Below are positions 8,749 through 16,971 of a DNA stretch of 64,000 bases, piece after piece; positions within the stretch are counted from its first letter, which is position 1; each line of letters starts with the position of its first letter. The notes below the pieces were generated by a model that was not told where the DNA came from, made no database searches, and saw only the letters and a program-made list of their open reading frames with translations. The stretch covers positions 352,158 through 416,157 of the forward strand of contig NZ_KI535297.1 in the NCBI RefSeq assembly GCF_000482325.1. The letters run 5' to 3'. Origin of the DNA: Bacillus sp. UNC438CL73TsuS30. GTDB lineage: Bacteria; Bacillota; Bacilli; Bacillales; Cytobacillaceae. Made by a program: the position numbers and the translations under genes.

Positions 8749-9894
8749 ATGAAAAAGAAAACGCCTGTTTTATCCCTTTTTATTATTTTGTTCTGCATAA
8801 TCATTGCCGCCGTTCTTGTGATTCAGCAACGCGAGAATCAAAATGCTGAGGTGAAGGTTCATCTAACAAACCTTAATTCACTCCGATCTCAGCCTGTATT
8901 GGGGCGTAGTGTAAGTCAGAAAATAACCATCGGGGCTATTGGCGATATACTGATGCACGATCGAGTCTATCAGTATGCGTACAATGGTCACCGATACGAT
9001 TTTGACCCGCTATTTTCAGATGTGAAAAGTTTACTTAAAAGGCCTGATATTTTAACAGCTAATCAAGAAAGTACATTGGGCGGGCTAAAACTCGGACTCT
9101 CAAGCTACCCAACATTTAATAGTCCACATGAGGTTGCCGATGCGCTAGTACATACTGGTGTTGATATTGTTTCCACTGCGAATAATCATTCCTTAGATAA
9201 GGGTGAAAGAGGAATAGACTCCGAAGCGAAATATTTAAACAGTATTGGTCTGCCGCATGTAGGAAGCTTTATTGATGAAGAGGACCGCAAAAAATTAAGA
9301 ATTCTTGATAAAGATGGAATCAAAATTGCCTTTCTAGCTTATACGTACGGGACCAACGGGATTCCTGTACCGGATGATAGGGATTTTCTCGTGAATCTTA
9401 TTAATCGCGATCTCATGAAAGACGAAATCCATAGGGCCAAAAAGGTAGCCGATGTTGTAGTCATGAGCATTCATTGGGGAAATGAATATCAACGCTTTCC
9501 TACTGACGAGCAAAAGAATTTAGCTCAATTTCTGGCAGACGAAGGTGCAGACATCATTTTCGGTTCCCATCCACATGTCTTGCAGCCAATGGATTGGATT
9601 AAAACAAAGGACGGGCGGAAGGCATTTGTCGTTTACTCATTAGGTAATTTTATTTCCGGCCAGTCCAAAGATTACAAAGACATCGGCGGTTTAGCCACCA
9701 TTGATATTTCTAAGCAGGTTTCGGAAAAAGGATCTTCCATCACTTTGTCGAATCCACAATTTTACCCAACCTTTGTATCAAAAAAGAAACATTATAAAGT
9801 TTATCCAATGGAAAAAGCCGGCCCTTATGGTCTCTCCAATCCCGAAGCAAAATATAAAGAAATCCAAAATCATATGTTTCAATGGCTCCGTTAA
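8749..9894 (+). CDS. CapA-family (PGA_cap) exported metallophosphatase-like protein
   Basis: 381 aa with an N-terminal signal anchor (about 7-26), then a PGA_cap domain: IGAIGDILMHDRV, TANQESTLGG, VSTANNHSLDKGERG, SIHWGNEYQ and FGSHPHVLQPMDW, ending with VYSLGNFISGQ. These Asp, Asn and His residues are the metal-site residues of the calcineurin-like fold. CapA/PgsA homologues take part in poly-gamma-glutamate or capsule synthesis and export, but no capB/capC genes are nearby, so the role here is open. It lies between the two HesB-like genes. Confidence 0.88.
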   Translation: MKKKTPVLSLFIILFCIIIAAVLVIQQRENQNAEVKVHLTNLNSLRSQPVLGRSVSQKITIGAIGDILMHDRVYQYAYNGHRYDFDPLFSDVKSLLKRPDILTANQESTLGGLKLGLSSYPTFNSPHEVADALVHTGVDIVSTANNHSLDKGERGIDSEAKYLNSIGLPHVGSFIDEEDRKKLRILDKDGIKIAFLAYTYGTNGIPVPDDRDFLVNLINRDLMKDEIHRAKKVADVVVMSIHWGNEYQRFPTDEQKNLAQFLADEGADIIFGSHPHVLQPMDWIKTKDGRKAFVVYSLGNFISGQSKDYKDIGGLATIDISKQVSEKGSSITLSNPQFYPTFVSKKKHYKVYPMEKAGPYGLSNPEAKYKEIQNHMFQWLR

Positions 9895-9914
9895 TTCGGA
9901 GTCTTTTATTTTTT
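9884..9914 (+). terminator. terminator of the CapA-family gene
   Basis: CTCCG-TTAATT-CGGAG hairpin spanning the stop codon with a T-rich tail. Confidence 0.7.
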
Positions 9915-9988
9915 ACGAAGGTATTTTACTCGATTTCTGTGAAGAATAGCAATATAATGTGTGGTATGGATTTAGAAAGGAGTTTCAC

Positions 9989-10297
9989 ATGAACATTCAA
10001 ATTAGCAAGGAAGCGGCGGCTTGGTATAAAGAGGAACTCGGCTTAGCAAATGGTGATTATCTACGGTTTTTTGCTCGGTATGGTGGATGCAGCAACGTAC
10101 AAAGCGGTTTCTCATTAGGAGTTTCCAGTGAAGACCCGATAAATTTAGCTGTAAAAAAAGAGGCTGAAGGGATTATCTTTTATATTGAAGAAAAAGATGA
10201 ATGGTATTTCGATGAGCATGACCTAGTGATCGAACTACCAGCCGATTCTGATGAGCCTGTAATTGAGTATAAAAAACAAAGCACACCTGAGATGTAA
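9989..10297 (+). CDS. yneR: HesB/YadR/YfhF-family protein (YneR-like, cysteine form)
   Basis: 102 aa, A-type carrier fold. LRFFARYGGCSNVQSGFSLG (about residues 26-45) is the family core with one cysteine; the C-terminal Cys-x-Cys of true IscA proteins is absent, as in the short Bacillus YneR. ATG at 9989 with GAAAGGAG upstream; a start at 9959 lacks a ribosome site. The neighbours (plsY, yneQ, yneP) match the B. subtilis yneR locus. Its role in iron-sulfur biology is presumed, not shown. Confidence 0.87.
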   Translation: MNIQISKEAAAWYKEELGLANGDYLRFFARYGGCSNVQSGFSLGVSSEDPINLAVKKEAEGIIFYIEEKDEWYFDEHDLVIELPADSDEPVIEYKKQSTPEM

Positions 10298-10316
10298 TAC
10301 CAGGTGTGCTTTTCTT
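10279..10316. terminator. bidirectional terminator yneR / yneQ
   Basis: AAGCACACCTG and CAGGTGTGCTT arms; T-runs on both strands; overlaps the yneR stop. Confidence 0.8.
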
Positions 10317-10317
10317 A

Positions 10318-10611
10318 TTACTCCCAAATATGATTAAGCAGGCCTTCTGCTTGGAGGATTTCCTTTTGTCGCTTGCCAAGCAGGTCAAAATGGGAATAGC
10401 CATCCTTTCGGTGATCAATCCATTCCTTTTTAAGTCCGTATTTACTACCCCATTCCGCTAATTTTTCCAAATCATTACAGCCTACTTTGGTAACGGTTTT
10501 GTATTCTGGGAAGCGGTCATCAAGCCAATAATGGGTCAAAAAAGCAATTTCACCGCGATCAATTTTCCATTTCCACTCATTCAGTTCGTCTCTTCTAATC
10601 CCAAACGCCAT
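10318..10611 (-). CDS. yneQ: conserved hypothetical protein (YneQ-like)
   Basis: 97 aa, no membrane segment, rich in Trp and charged residues; starts MAFGIRRDELNEWK and contains IAFLTHYWLDDRFPEYKTVT and HFDLLGKRQKEIL. It matches the gene between yneP and yneR in B. subtilis by position and general sequence. No function is known. It starts 22 nt downstream of the yneP stop, so the two are probably one transcript. Confidence 0.78.
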   Translation of the reverse strand: MAFGIRRDELNEWKWKIDRGEIAFLTHYWLDDRFPEYKTVTKVGCNDLEKLAEWGSKYGLKKEWIDHRKDGYSHFDLLGKRQKEILQAEGLLNHIWE

Positions 10612-10633
10612 CCCTGCTCACCCCAGTTACAGA

Positions 10634-11068
10634 TTACTTTTTCTTAATTTCCTCGTATTTCAAAAACCATTCCGGAAATGCCTTCTTAAAAGAAGTTGGC
10701 CGGAAATTCTCTTTTTTAACAATGATATGGGTGGTGGTGCCTGTTGCACAAACTTCTTCTTCCCCATTTACAATCGAATACCCGTATACGGTTTTAATAC
10801 CATCGTTCAATTCCACCCATGTTTTCACAAACCCCTTATCACCGTAGCGGAGCGGCTTTTTATAGGTACACTGAACATCATAAACAGGAGCAAAATAACC
10901 GGCTTCCTCCATTGCAACATAGTTATAGCCAAGGTCTTCAATGATGCCTGTCCGGCCAAGCTCAAAAAATTTTAAGTAATTTGCATGATAGATGACTCCC
11001 ATGGCATCTGTATCCGCATAGTAAAGCTGAATTTCTCTTGTTGAAACAAAATATTGATCCACTTTCAA
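10634..11068 (-). CDS. yneP: acyl-CoA thioesterase, 4HBT hot-dog fold (YneP/YbgC-like)
   Basis: 144 aa. The YbgC-type active-site segment YYADTDAMGVIYHANYLKFF (about residues 16-35) has the catalytic Asp. YbgC/4HBT proteins hydrolyse acyl-CoA thioesters. It begins with TTG (alternative GTG 6 nt downstream), 9 nt after the stop of the AAA+ gene, so it is likely cotranscribed and coupled. Substrate unknown. Confidence 0.88.
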   Translation of the reverse strand: MKVDQYFVSTREIQLYYADTDAMGVIYHANYLKFFELGRTGIIEDLGYNYVAMEEAGYFAPVYDVQCTYKKPLRYGDKGFVKTWVELNDGIKTVYGYSIVNGEEEVCATGTTTHIIVKKENFRPTSFKKAFPEWFLKYEEIKKK

Positions 11069-11077
11069 CCATTCCTT

Positions 11078-13387
11078 TTATTTAATTTCTATCTTTTTTA
11101 AGGCTACCGTTACATCTTCAGGCGTAATAAAATTGACCTGGTCTGCTAGTTCATCAGCTAACTGTTCCTTCATCAGCCTTAGTGCCTGCGCTTGAATCAT
11201 TTCATCTACCAAGTTTGTTGCAAAACGCCCATTACCGTTAAATTTTTTCGCATCGAGAGTTTCTTTTAATAATTCACGAGCTTCACTTATGATTTGATAT
11301 TGAAAACCTTCTGCATAGGCTTCCATGATCGCTAACAGTTCTTCCCGTGAATAATCAGGGAAAAGAAAGAACTTCTTAAATCTTGACCTTAGTCCTGGAT
11401 TACTTTCAAGGAGATGGTCCATTTCATTCGGGTAACCTGCCAGAACCACCACAAGATTTTCGTTTTGCTTCGTCATTTCGTCCACTAGTGTATCGATGAC
11501 TTCTTTTCCAAAATCATGGCTAGAATGCCCCAACAAAGAATAAGCTTCATCAATAAAAAGAACTCCCCCTAATGCTTCTCTGATTTTCTTTTTCGTTTTC
11601 CCAGCTGTTTGTCCCACGTATCCGGCCACAAAATCTGCCCGGCTGGCAACGATTAAATGGCCTCTTTTTAAAATGCCGCAATCCCGTAAAAGTTCAGCAT
11701 AGATTTGCGCTACCGTGGTTTTACCTGTTCCGGGATTTCCGGTAAAAACCGAATGTAGCTGAATAGGAACTGTTGGAAGCTGCTGCTTTCTTCGATATTG
11801 CTGCATTTTAACGAAGGAGATCAGGGATTGAATCTCATCTTTTAATGATTCCAGGCCAATTAAACGGCCTAATTTTTCATAGGGGGAAACTATATTCTCC
11901 GTTTTTTCAATTAAGAAGTCTTCTTTTCCCAGGATCATGAAATGAAAAAATTCCGGAATAGTTTCTTTGGAGCCCTTTTTAAAAATAGCATCTAAAACAA
12001 TGTTGCGGACGGTCCGGGCGTTCCCAAAAGTATCATCCACCCGTTCTTTCTCGAGCCGGTGCTGAATCTCGATTTTGGCGTCATCTGTCAGAATATAGTC
12101 ATTCTCATCCGCAATTTTTTCAGCAATCATCACTAACTCTTCATTTGAATAGTTTGGTAAGTGGAGAAGATTGGATTGTGGAAAGCGGCTGCGTAAACCA
12201 GGGTTGGCATCCAAAAACGAGCGCATCTCTTCCGGATAGCCGGCTAAAACAACGGCAAATCTTCCTCCGTATTCCTGCCCTGTCATAAGCGAAACAAGCG
12301 TGTCAATCGCTGTTTGACCATAGTCATTCCCTGCCTGCCCGTCCCGTTTCAAGCTATAAGCTTCGTCAATAAAAAGCACTCCGCCAATCGCCCGTTCCAC
12401 AACAGCCCGGACATTTTCCTCCGTTTGTCCAACATAGGAGCCTACTAATTGTGCACGATCCACTTCGATTACTTCCTCCCTCGGTAAAACTCCGAGCTCG
12501 TGATAGATCCTAGCAAGTAGTCGGGCAATGGTTGTTTTACCGGTTCCGGGATTTCCGGTTAGGACCATATTAAGAATTAACTCATCCTTTATGTGAAAGC
12601 CATGTTCTTTGCGGTGTTTTTGATATTTCAAAAACCGGTAAAAATCATTTACTCGTTTTTTCACTTGTTCCATGCCAATCATTTCATTTAATTGGTCAAG
12701 TGCATTTTTTTCTAGTTTACTTTCCTGCGATTCTATCTCGAGGAAAACTGAATGCCACCGCTTTTTCAGATCTTCTAATGCAGATAATTGGGTTTTTAAT
12801 TCCTCGTAATAGGTGGATGTATGAAAGACTCCTGTAATCGATTGATCGTATTCTATTGCTGCTTTGTGGAGGTATCCCACGATTTTAACGGCTTCTTGAA
12901 GATATTCGGAAAGTAATTGGTACTTTTCATAAAGATCTATGTTATCAATGGTTGAAGCAATGTCCCTATTGTTTTCGAGTTCTTTTAGATGCTCATCCGT
13001 TTCTTCTAAAAAAACTGTGCAAATATGTATATATTCTTCTGCAATTTTCTTCTTAGCTGTCCGATTATCTGTTTCTCTGATGGAGGGAAAGGAAAGTGGG
13101 GTAAATAAATGCTCTTTCTTTTTCCATTCAAATTGGATGAAAAATTCCTTTGCTTTTGAATTGGTTGGATCTAATTCAAGAGCTTTCTCCATTATGAGAA
13201 CTGTAAGGGTTTGGTGCTTATTGCGGCCAATTCGTGAAAGAGCAGTAAGGGTAAGTAGTTTTGAAAGAAGCTGTGGATTGCTTTCCTTTTGTAATGCCTC
13301 GATTAGTTGGCTTTCCTCTGCAATATAGCCCTTACCACTCAGCTCGGTTTCCCAGTTTACCATTTCTTGTTGAATCACTTTTATCAC
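11078..13387 (-). CDS. tandem AAA+ ATPase, SpoVK/CbbX-like
   Basis: 769 aa. A helical, TPR-like N-terminal region (about 1-230) precedes two complete AAA+ modules. Each has Walker A GNPGTGKTT (near 279 and 553), Walker B VLFIDEAYSL and the CbbX-type YVGQT pore loop. B. subtilis SpoVK is a single-module relative; EccA and CbbX share the fold. It lies between tlp and yneP, where B. subtilis has no such gene as far as I recall, so a spore function is a guess from position. GTG start, modest RBS. Confidence 0.85.
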   Translation of the reverse strand: MIKVIQQEMVNWETELSGKGYIAEESQLIEALQKESNPQLLSKLLTLTALSRIGRNKHQTLTVLIMEKALELDPTNSKAKEFFIQFEWKKKEHLFTPLSFPSIRETDNRTAKKKIAEEYIHICTVFLEETDEHLKELENNRDIASTIDNIDLYEKYQLLSEYLQEAVKIVGYLHKAAIEYDQSITGVFHTSTYYEELKTQLSALEDLKKRWHSVFLEIESQESKLEKNALDQLNEMIGMEQVKKRVNDFYRFLKYQKHRKEHGFHIKDELILNMVLTGNPGTGKTTIARLLARIYHELGVLPREEVIEVDRAQLVGSYVGQTEENVRAVVERAIGGVLFIDEAYSLKRDGQAGNDYGQTAIDTLVSLMTGQEYGGRFAVVLAGYPEEMRSFLDANPGLRSRFPQSNLLHLPNYSNEELVMIAEKIADENDYILTDDAKIEIQHRLEKERVDDTFGNARTVRNIVLDAIFKKGSKETIPEFFHFMILGKEDFLIEKTENIVSPYEKLGRLIGLESLKDEIQSLISFVKMQQYRRKQQLPTVPIQLHSVFTGNPGTGKTTVAQIYAELLRDCGILKRGHLIVASRADFVAGYVGQTAGKTKKKIREALGGVLFIDEAYSLLGHSSHDFGKEVIDTLVDEMTKQNENLVVVLAGYPNEMDHLLESNPGLRSRFKKFFLFPDYSREELLAIMEAYAEGFQYQIISEARELLKETLDAKKFNGNGRFATNLVDEMIQAQALRLMKEQLADELADQVNFITPEDVTVALKKIEIK

Positions 13388-13446
13388 TTCTTTTTCCTAA
13401 TTTCCTTATCTATATTACCATAAGCGCTTGTGATTCTGGAAATTAA

Positions 13447-13480
13447 AAAGAAAGACCTGCCGCAAAAGACAGGTCTTTCG
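13447..13480 (-). terminator. terminator after tlp
   Basis: AAAGACCTG and CAGGTCTTT arms with a T-rich minus-strand tail. Confidence 0.8.
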
Positions 13481-13481
13481 A

Positions 13482-13703
13482 TTATTGATTGATTTCATCC
13501 TGAATTTCAGATTTAAATGATTGAATACTTTCACGGCGGCGGTCATTTTTTGCTTCGATTTGCTGGCGCTGTGTTTCGCTGTCGGTAAATTGTAGGGATT
13601 CTTCTGCTTGATGGATATTTTGTTCTGTGTCAGCAATCATCTTTTGTAATTTTTCAGCGTTATCGCTGCGATCATCTGGTTTTGGCTGGTTGTTATAAGT
13701 CAT
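13482..13703 (-). CDS. tlp: small acid-soluble spore protein, thioredoxin-like (Tlp)
   Basis: 73 aa. The N-terminal QPKPDDRSDNAEKLQKMI and C-terminal RRESIQSFKSEIQDEI are diagnostic of Tlp, a minor spore protein made in the forespore. I chose ATG 13703, which has GGAGG 8 nt upstream, over the ATG at 13718, which lies in the RBS region. As in B. subtilis it follows sspN on the same strand. Expression by sigma-G is expected from the family; no clear promoter was found. Confidence 0.93.
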   Translation of the reverse strand: MTYNNQPKPDDRSDNAEKLQKMIADTEQNIHQAEESLQFTDSETQRQQIEAKNDRRRESIQSFKSEIQDEINQ

Positions 13704-13783
13704 TTTTAATTCCTCCAATTAAAGTTGTTCGTGATACAGATATAGTTTGTAACGAAGCGCAAAAATTATCACAAAATTTTAAA

Positions 13784-13822
13784 CAAAAAAAGACCCGCTG
13801 CTAAGTAGTTAGCGACGAGTCT
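13784..13822 (-). terminator. terminator after sspN
   Basis: Thirteen-base arms (GACTCGTCGCTAA / TTAGCAGCGGGTC, one mismatch and wobbles) followed by a T-run. Confidence 0.75.
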
Positions 13823-13830
13823 CGAGTTCA

Positions 13831-13974
13831 TTATTCGCCTTTTGTTTGGATTACTTGGGCGTGTTTGCCAGATGTATCTTGCATTTTTTTTCCTTTGTTT
13901 CCGCCAAAGCCACGTGATTGTGTACCAATATGGTTAGGAACAAAATGTTCACCTTTTCCATTTGCATTCGTCAT
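13831..13974 (-). CDS. sspN: small acid-soluble spore protein N
   Basis: 47 aa: starts MTNANGKGEHFVPNHIGTQS, ends with the SspN signature KMQDTSGKHAQVIQTKGE. RBS GAGGAGGG lies 6-7 nt before the ATG. The order sspN-tlp is conserved with B. subtilis. A minor forespore protein of unknown detailed function. Confidence 0.92.
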   Translation of the reverse strand: MTNANGKGEHFVPNHIGTQSRGFGGNKGKKMQDTSGKHAQVIQTKGE

Positions 13975-14040
13975 TTATATCCCTCCTCATATACAGTTTA
14001 ACCTGTTTAGGGGAGTTCATAATTGGTAATGACTGAAAGT

Positions 14041-14172
14041 TTACTCAGCTTTTCCGAGGCGTTTTGCTTCAATTCGTTCTTCGATTTTTTCCAATGCAGC
14101 ATGGTCCTTCATTAATTGATTTTTATTTTCAGAGACAAGCTCTGCAAAGGAGCGTTTTCTAGGTTTTCTCAT
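14041..14172 (-). CDS. FbpB-family small basic protein
   Basis: 43 aa, basic: begins MRKPRKRSFAELVSENKNQ and continues KDHAALEKIEERIEAKR. This matches the FbpB family; in B. subtilis FbpB acts with the FsrA small RNA in the iron-sparing response, which represses aconitase among others. RBS GGAAGGTG. No convincing Fur box lies in front of it, so iron control here is not shown. Its closeness to citB is suggestive only. Confidence 0.75.
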   Translation of the reverse strand: MRKPRKRSFAELVSENKNQLMKDHAALEKIEERIEAKRLGKAE

Positions 14173-14276
14173 GTCTTTCACCTTCCTTGCTAACTATTCT
14201 ATCAGGTATTATTCCCGAAAACCGATGAAATTATTACAACTTTTTGAAAATTTTATTTTTTAAAACAGCTAAAAGA

Positions 14277-14304
14277 AAAACATTGGCTAGTTGGCCAATG
14301 TTTT
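14277..14304 (-). terminator. terminator of the thioredoxin-like gene
   Basis: AACATTGGC and GCCAATGTT arms, overlapping the stop codon. Confidence 0.75.
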
Positions 14305-14836
14305 AATGTAACTTGTTTGCAAATTGTTTCATTTGGGCTAATTCCATTCCACCGGTAAATTTATTTTCAATTATTCCTTTTCTGTTAATAAAATACGTTG
14401 TGGGTATTGATAAAATTTGATATGTCTCATTTACATGATCGTCCGCATCAAGAAGAATTGGGAACGTAATTTTATTTTTATTAACAAAACCTTTGACATC
14501 TAATTGCGGATCAATATTAACGGCAAGAATAACAAGGTCTTTATCTTTTTCTTTATAGAATTTTTCCATAGCAGGCATTTCTGCTTTACAAGGAGGGCAC
14601 CAGGTAGCCCAGAAATTTAGCATGACTTTCTTTCCTCTTAAATCAGAAAGCTTAATTTTATCACCTGCAAGGGTTTTTAATTCAAAATTAGGTGCTTGTG
14701 CCCCGACTTTCAGTCCATCTTGAGCAGTTGTTTGTGTTGTTGTGCTTTCGGGTTCTGCCTTTTTATCCATCGCTTGAACAATTGCTACTGTAAGCAAAGT
14801 GATTAATACGACTGCGGCAATTACTTTTTTAACCAT
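14303..14836 (-). CDS. yneN: membrane-anchored thiol-disulfide oxidoreductase (TlpA/ResA-like)
   Basis: 177 aa: N-terminal signal anchor (about 4-23), Thr/Gln-rich linker, then a thioredoxin fold with active site FWATWCPPCKAEMP and cis-Pro region SIPTTYFI. An extracytoplasmic reductase related to ResA/StoA; likely targets are exported proteins or cytochromes. The position between the sspN-tlp group and citB matches B. subtilis yneN. A cysteine, not a selenocysteine, enzyme despite the sel genes nearby. Confidence 0.88.
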   Translation of the reverse strand: MVKKVIAAVVLITLLTVAIVQAMDKKAEPESTTTQTTAQDGLKVGAQAPNFELKTLAGDKIKLSDLRGKKVMLNFWATWCPPCKAEMPAMEKFYKEKDKDLVILAVNIDPQLDVKGFVNKNKITFPILLDADDHVNETYQILSIPTTYFINRKGIIENKFTGGMELAQMKQFANKLH

Positions 14837-14946
14837 CCCCGAAACCTCCTTTGTCCCAATGTTGTGCTATTTCGATTTTACACTATAAACTCTGTTGAAA
14901 CAAAGATTGGATATGCCAAATCTGTGAACATTTCCTGTTCAAAAGA

Positions 14947-14973
14947 AAAAGCAAGCTCAGGTGGCTTGCTTTA
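14947..14973 (-). terminator. terminator of the mtnA-aldolase operon
   Basis: AAAGCAAGC and GCTTGCTTT arms at the 3' end of the aldolase gene. Confidence 0.75.
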
Positions 14974-15765
14974 ATTCTGTATTTTTAAAGCTTCTATCAC
15001 ATTTTTCGATACCTTTTCAACAATCAAATTTAAATCATGTTCAGATAATGTGTATTCTACACCCTTTGATTTTTTAATGGCGTGGGAACCTTGAGGAGCG
15101 TCAGAACCTATTGGTGTTTCGCCCATGATTCCCATTGCCCTTTTCATATCCACAAGTCTCTGTACGTGCTTTTTCGATAGTTCACGATCACCACTAATTT
15201 GTTTACTAATCCAATTTATTTTTGCGCTAAATTCAAGTGATTCCATCAAATAATAGGCATGCTCTAAACTTGTTCCCCATGTCAGGGCGCCGTGATTTTC
15301 GAGAAGCACCCCTTGATGGGTATGCACATGCTTTTTAACGGCATCTGGGATTTCCTCCGTTGATGGTGTACCATATTCCGCTATCGGAATCTTCCCTAAG
15401 TAAACAACCGATTCGGGCATAATGGCTTGATCAAGCGGGATTCCGGCAATCGCAAACGCGGTTGCATAAGGTGGGTGAACATGAACAACAGAATGTACGT
15501 CTGGACGTTCACGATAAACAAGCAGATGCATTTTCATTTCGGAAGTGGGTTTAAAATCCCCTTCAAGAACATTTCCCTGTCCATCGACCTTCACAATCAT
15601 TTCCGGCGTCATATACCCTTTACTCATCCCGGTAGGTGTAATGAGGAATTCGTTCTCGCTGATACGAGTGGAAATGTTTCCGTCATTGGCGGCAACAAAG
15701 CCTTTTTGATAAACCCTTTTTCCGATTTCACATATTTGCTGCTTAAATTTAATTTCCGTAATCAT
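14971..15765 (-). CDS. class II aldolase, probable 5-deoxyribulose/5-methylthioribulose 1-phosphate aldolase
   Basis: 264 aa from ATG 15765 (a GTG 6 nt upstream is the alternative). Motifs: NDGNISTR, TPTGMSKG, KPTSEMKMH with catalytic Glu76, zinc-ligand pair HVHPP (His95, His97) and LLENHGAL. It should split the ketose 1-phosphate made by MtnA into DHAP and an aldehyde, as in the 5-deoxyribose (DrdA) or methylthioribose DHAP-shunt pathways. About 45 C-terminal residues exceed the FucA-type fold: a flexible linker, then an amphipathic helix (LNLIVEKVSKNVIEAL). Gap to mtnA is 24 nt. Confidence 0.85.
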   Translation of the reverse strand: MITEIKFKQQICEIGKRVYQKGFVAANDGNISTRISENEFLITPTGMSKGYMTPEMIVKVDGQGNVLEGDFKPTSEMKMHLLVYRERPDVHSVVHVHPPYATAFAIAGIPLDQAIMPESVVYLGKIPIAEYGTPSTEEIPDAVKKHVHTHQGVLLENHGALTWGTSLEHAYYLMESLEFSAKINWISKQISGDRELSKKHVQRLVDMKRAMGIMGETPIGSDAPQGSHAIKKSKGVEYTLSEHDLNLIVEKVSKNVIEALKIQN

Positions 15766-15789
15766 CGGCACCCTGCCTTCCGTTCTTTA

Positions 15790-16836
15790 TCATTGAAAAA
15801 GTTTTGGAAGCTCTTCTTCGTAGTTACCTAATAGTATGCCCTTTTCTGTAATAATAGCTGTAACGAATTCGTGCGGTGTCACATCAAATGCCGGGTTGAA
15901 TACTTTTACACCCTCAGGAGCAGTTCTTTTCCCAAAGCCCTCAGTAATTTCTGATGCATCCCTTTCTTCGATTGGAATATCAGCACCTGTTTTCGTTTCT
16001 AAGTCGATGGTTGAAATCGGAGCAGCAACATAAAAAGGTATATTATGGGCCTTTGCAAGCAGGGCAACTCCATACGTGCCAATTTTATTCGCGACATCAC
16101 CATTTGCGGCTACACGGTCACAGCCGACGATTACCGCCTGTACCCAGCCTTTTTGCATAACCATTGCCGCCATATTATCAGTTATTAAGGTTACATCAAT
16201 TCCTGCTTGCATCAGTTCCCATGCCGTTAAGCGTGCTCCTTGCAGAAGTGGGCGAGTTTCATCGGCGAATACTTTTATATCCCAGCCTTGTTCTTTTGCT
16301 AAATAAAGCGGCGCAAGTGCTGTACCGTACCGTGCTGTGGCAATTCCGCCTGCATTACAGTGGGTAAGGATGCCCATCCCGTCATGTAAAAGGGTTAGCG
16401 CATGCTCACCAATGGTCCGGCAAACTTCCTCATCTTCGTTTCGAATGAAGTGTGCCTCCTGTTCAAGTGCTTCCTTTATTTGTGCTACAGGATGTGCTTT
16501 TTCCTTTTGAACCCTCTCATTCATCCTTTTAAGCGCCCAGAATAAATTCACTGCCGTTGGTCTTGAGGTCGCCAGGTAATCTGAATGCTTTTTAAAAACA
16601 GTATAAAAATCATCAAAGGAATGTTCTGGCGCATCCTTTATTCCGAGCAATAAACCATACGCAGCAGCAATCCCGATGGCAGGTGCTCCGCGAACCTTTA
16701 ATTGCTTTATGGCATCCCAGGCATCTTCGATTTTTGTAATCTCTAGAAATTCCGTTACATTAGGAATTTTTGTTTGGTCAAGTATTTTCAATACACCATT
16801 TTCGAAGAAAACTGATTGTAAAAATGTTTCTGTCAT
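15790..16836 (-). CDS. mtnA: S-methyl-5-thioribose-1-phosphate isomerase (MtnA/DrdI family)
   Basis: 348 aa. Aldose-ketose isomerase of the eIF2B-like fold. Motifs: RGAPAIGIAAAYG, ILTHCNAGGIATARYGTAL with the catalytic Cys, and IVGCDRVAANGDVANKIGTY with the catalytic Asp. It converts methylthioribose 1-phosphate (or 5-deoxyribose 1-phosphate) to the ribulose 1-phosphate. First gene of a two-gene operon with the aldolase; no kinase (mtnK/drdK) and no other methionine-salvage gene is in the window. RBS GAGGAGATGG. No SAM riboswitch upstream. Confidence 0.94.
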   Translation of the reverse strand: MTETFLQSVFFENGVLKILDQTKIPNVTEFLEITKIEDAWDAIKQLKVRGAPAIGIAAAYGLLLGIKDAPEHSFDDFYTVFKKHSDYLATSRPTAVNLFWALKRMNERVQKEKAHPVAQIKEALEQEAHFIRNEDEEVCRTIGEHALTLLHDGMGILTHCNAGGIATARYGTALAPLYLAKEQGWDIKVFADETRPLLQGARLTAWELMQAGIDVTLITDNMAAMVMQKGWVQAVIVGCDRVAANGDVANKIGTYGVALLAKAHNIPFYVAAPISTIDLETKTGADIPIEERDASEITEGFGKRTAPEGVKVFNPAFDVTPHEFVTAIITEKGILLGNYEEELPKLFQ

Positions 16837-16902
16837 GTTTAACCCATCTCCTCTTTAATCTAAACAAATACACGATTTTCATGAATGATAGCTACCCTTG
16901 TA

Positions 16903-16930
16903 ATTTTATCAATATCTTCGATAGATGCAA
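16903..16930 (-). promoter_or_regulatory. candidate promoter for mtnA
   Basis: Minus strand -35 TTGCAT, 16-nt spacer, -10 TAAAAT, about 65 nt before the mtnA ATG. Confidence 0.4.
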
Positions 16931-16971
16931 GACTTTTCATTATCCTTTTAATTGGTTGAATTGCTTGAAAA

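Noticed and set aside
16860..16940. 26-codon ORF upstream of mtnA as a leader peptide
   Set aside because: Weak ribosome site and it overlaps the candidate promoter; no attenuator hairpin follows.
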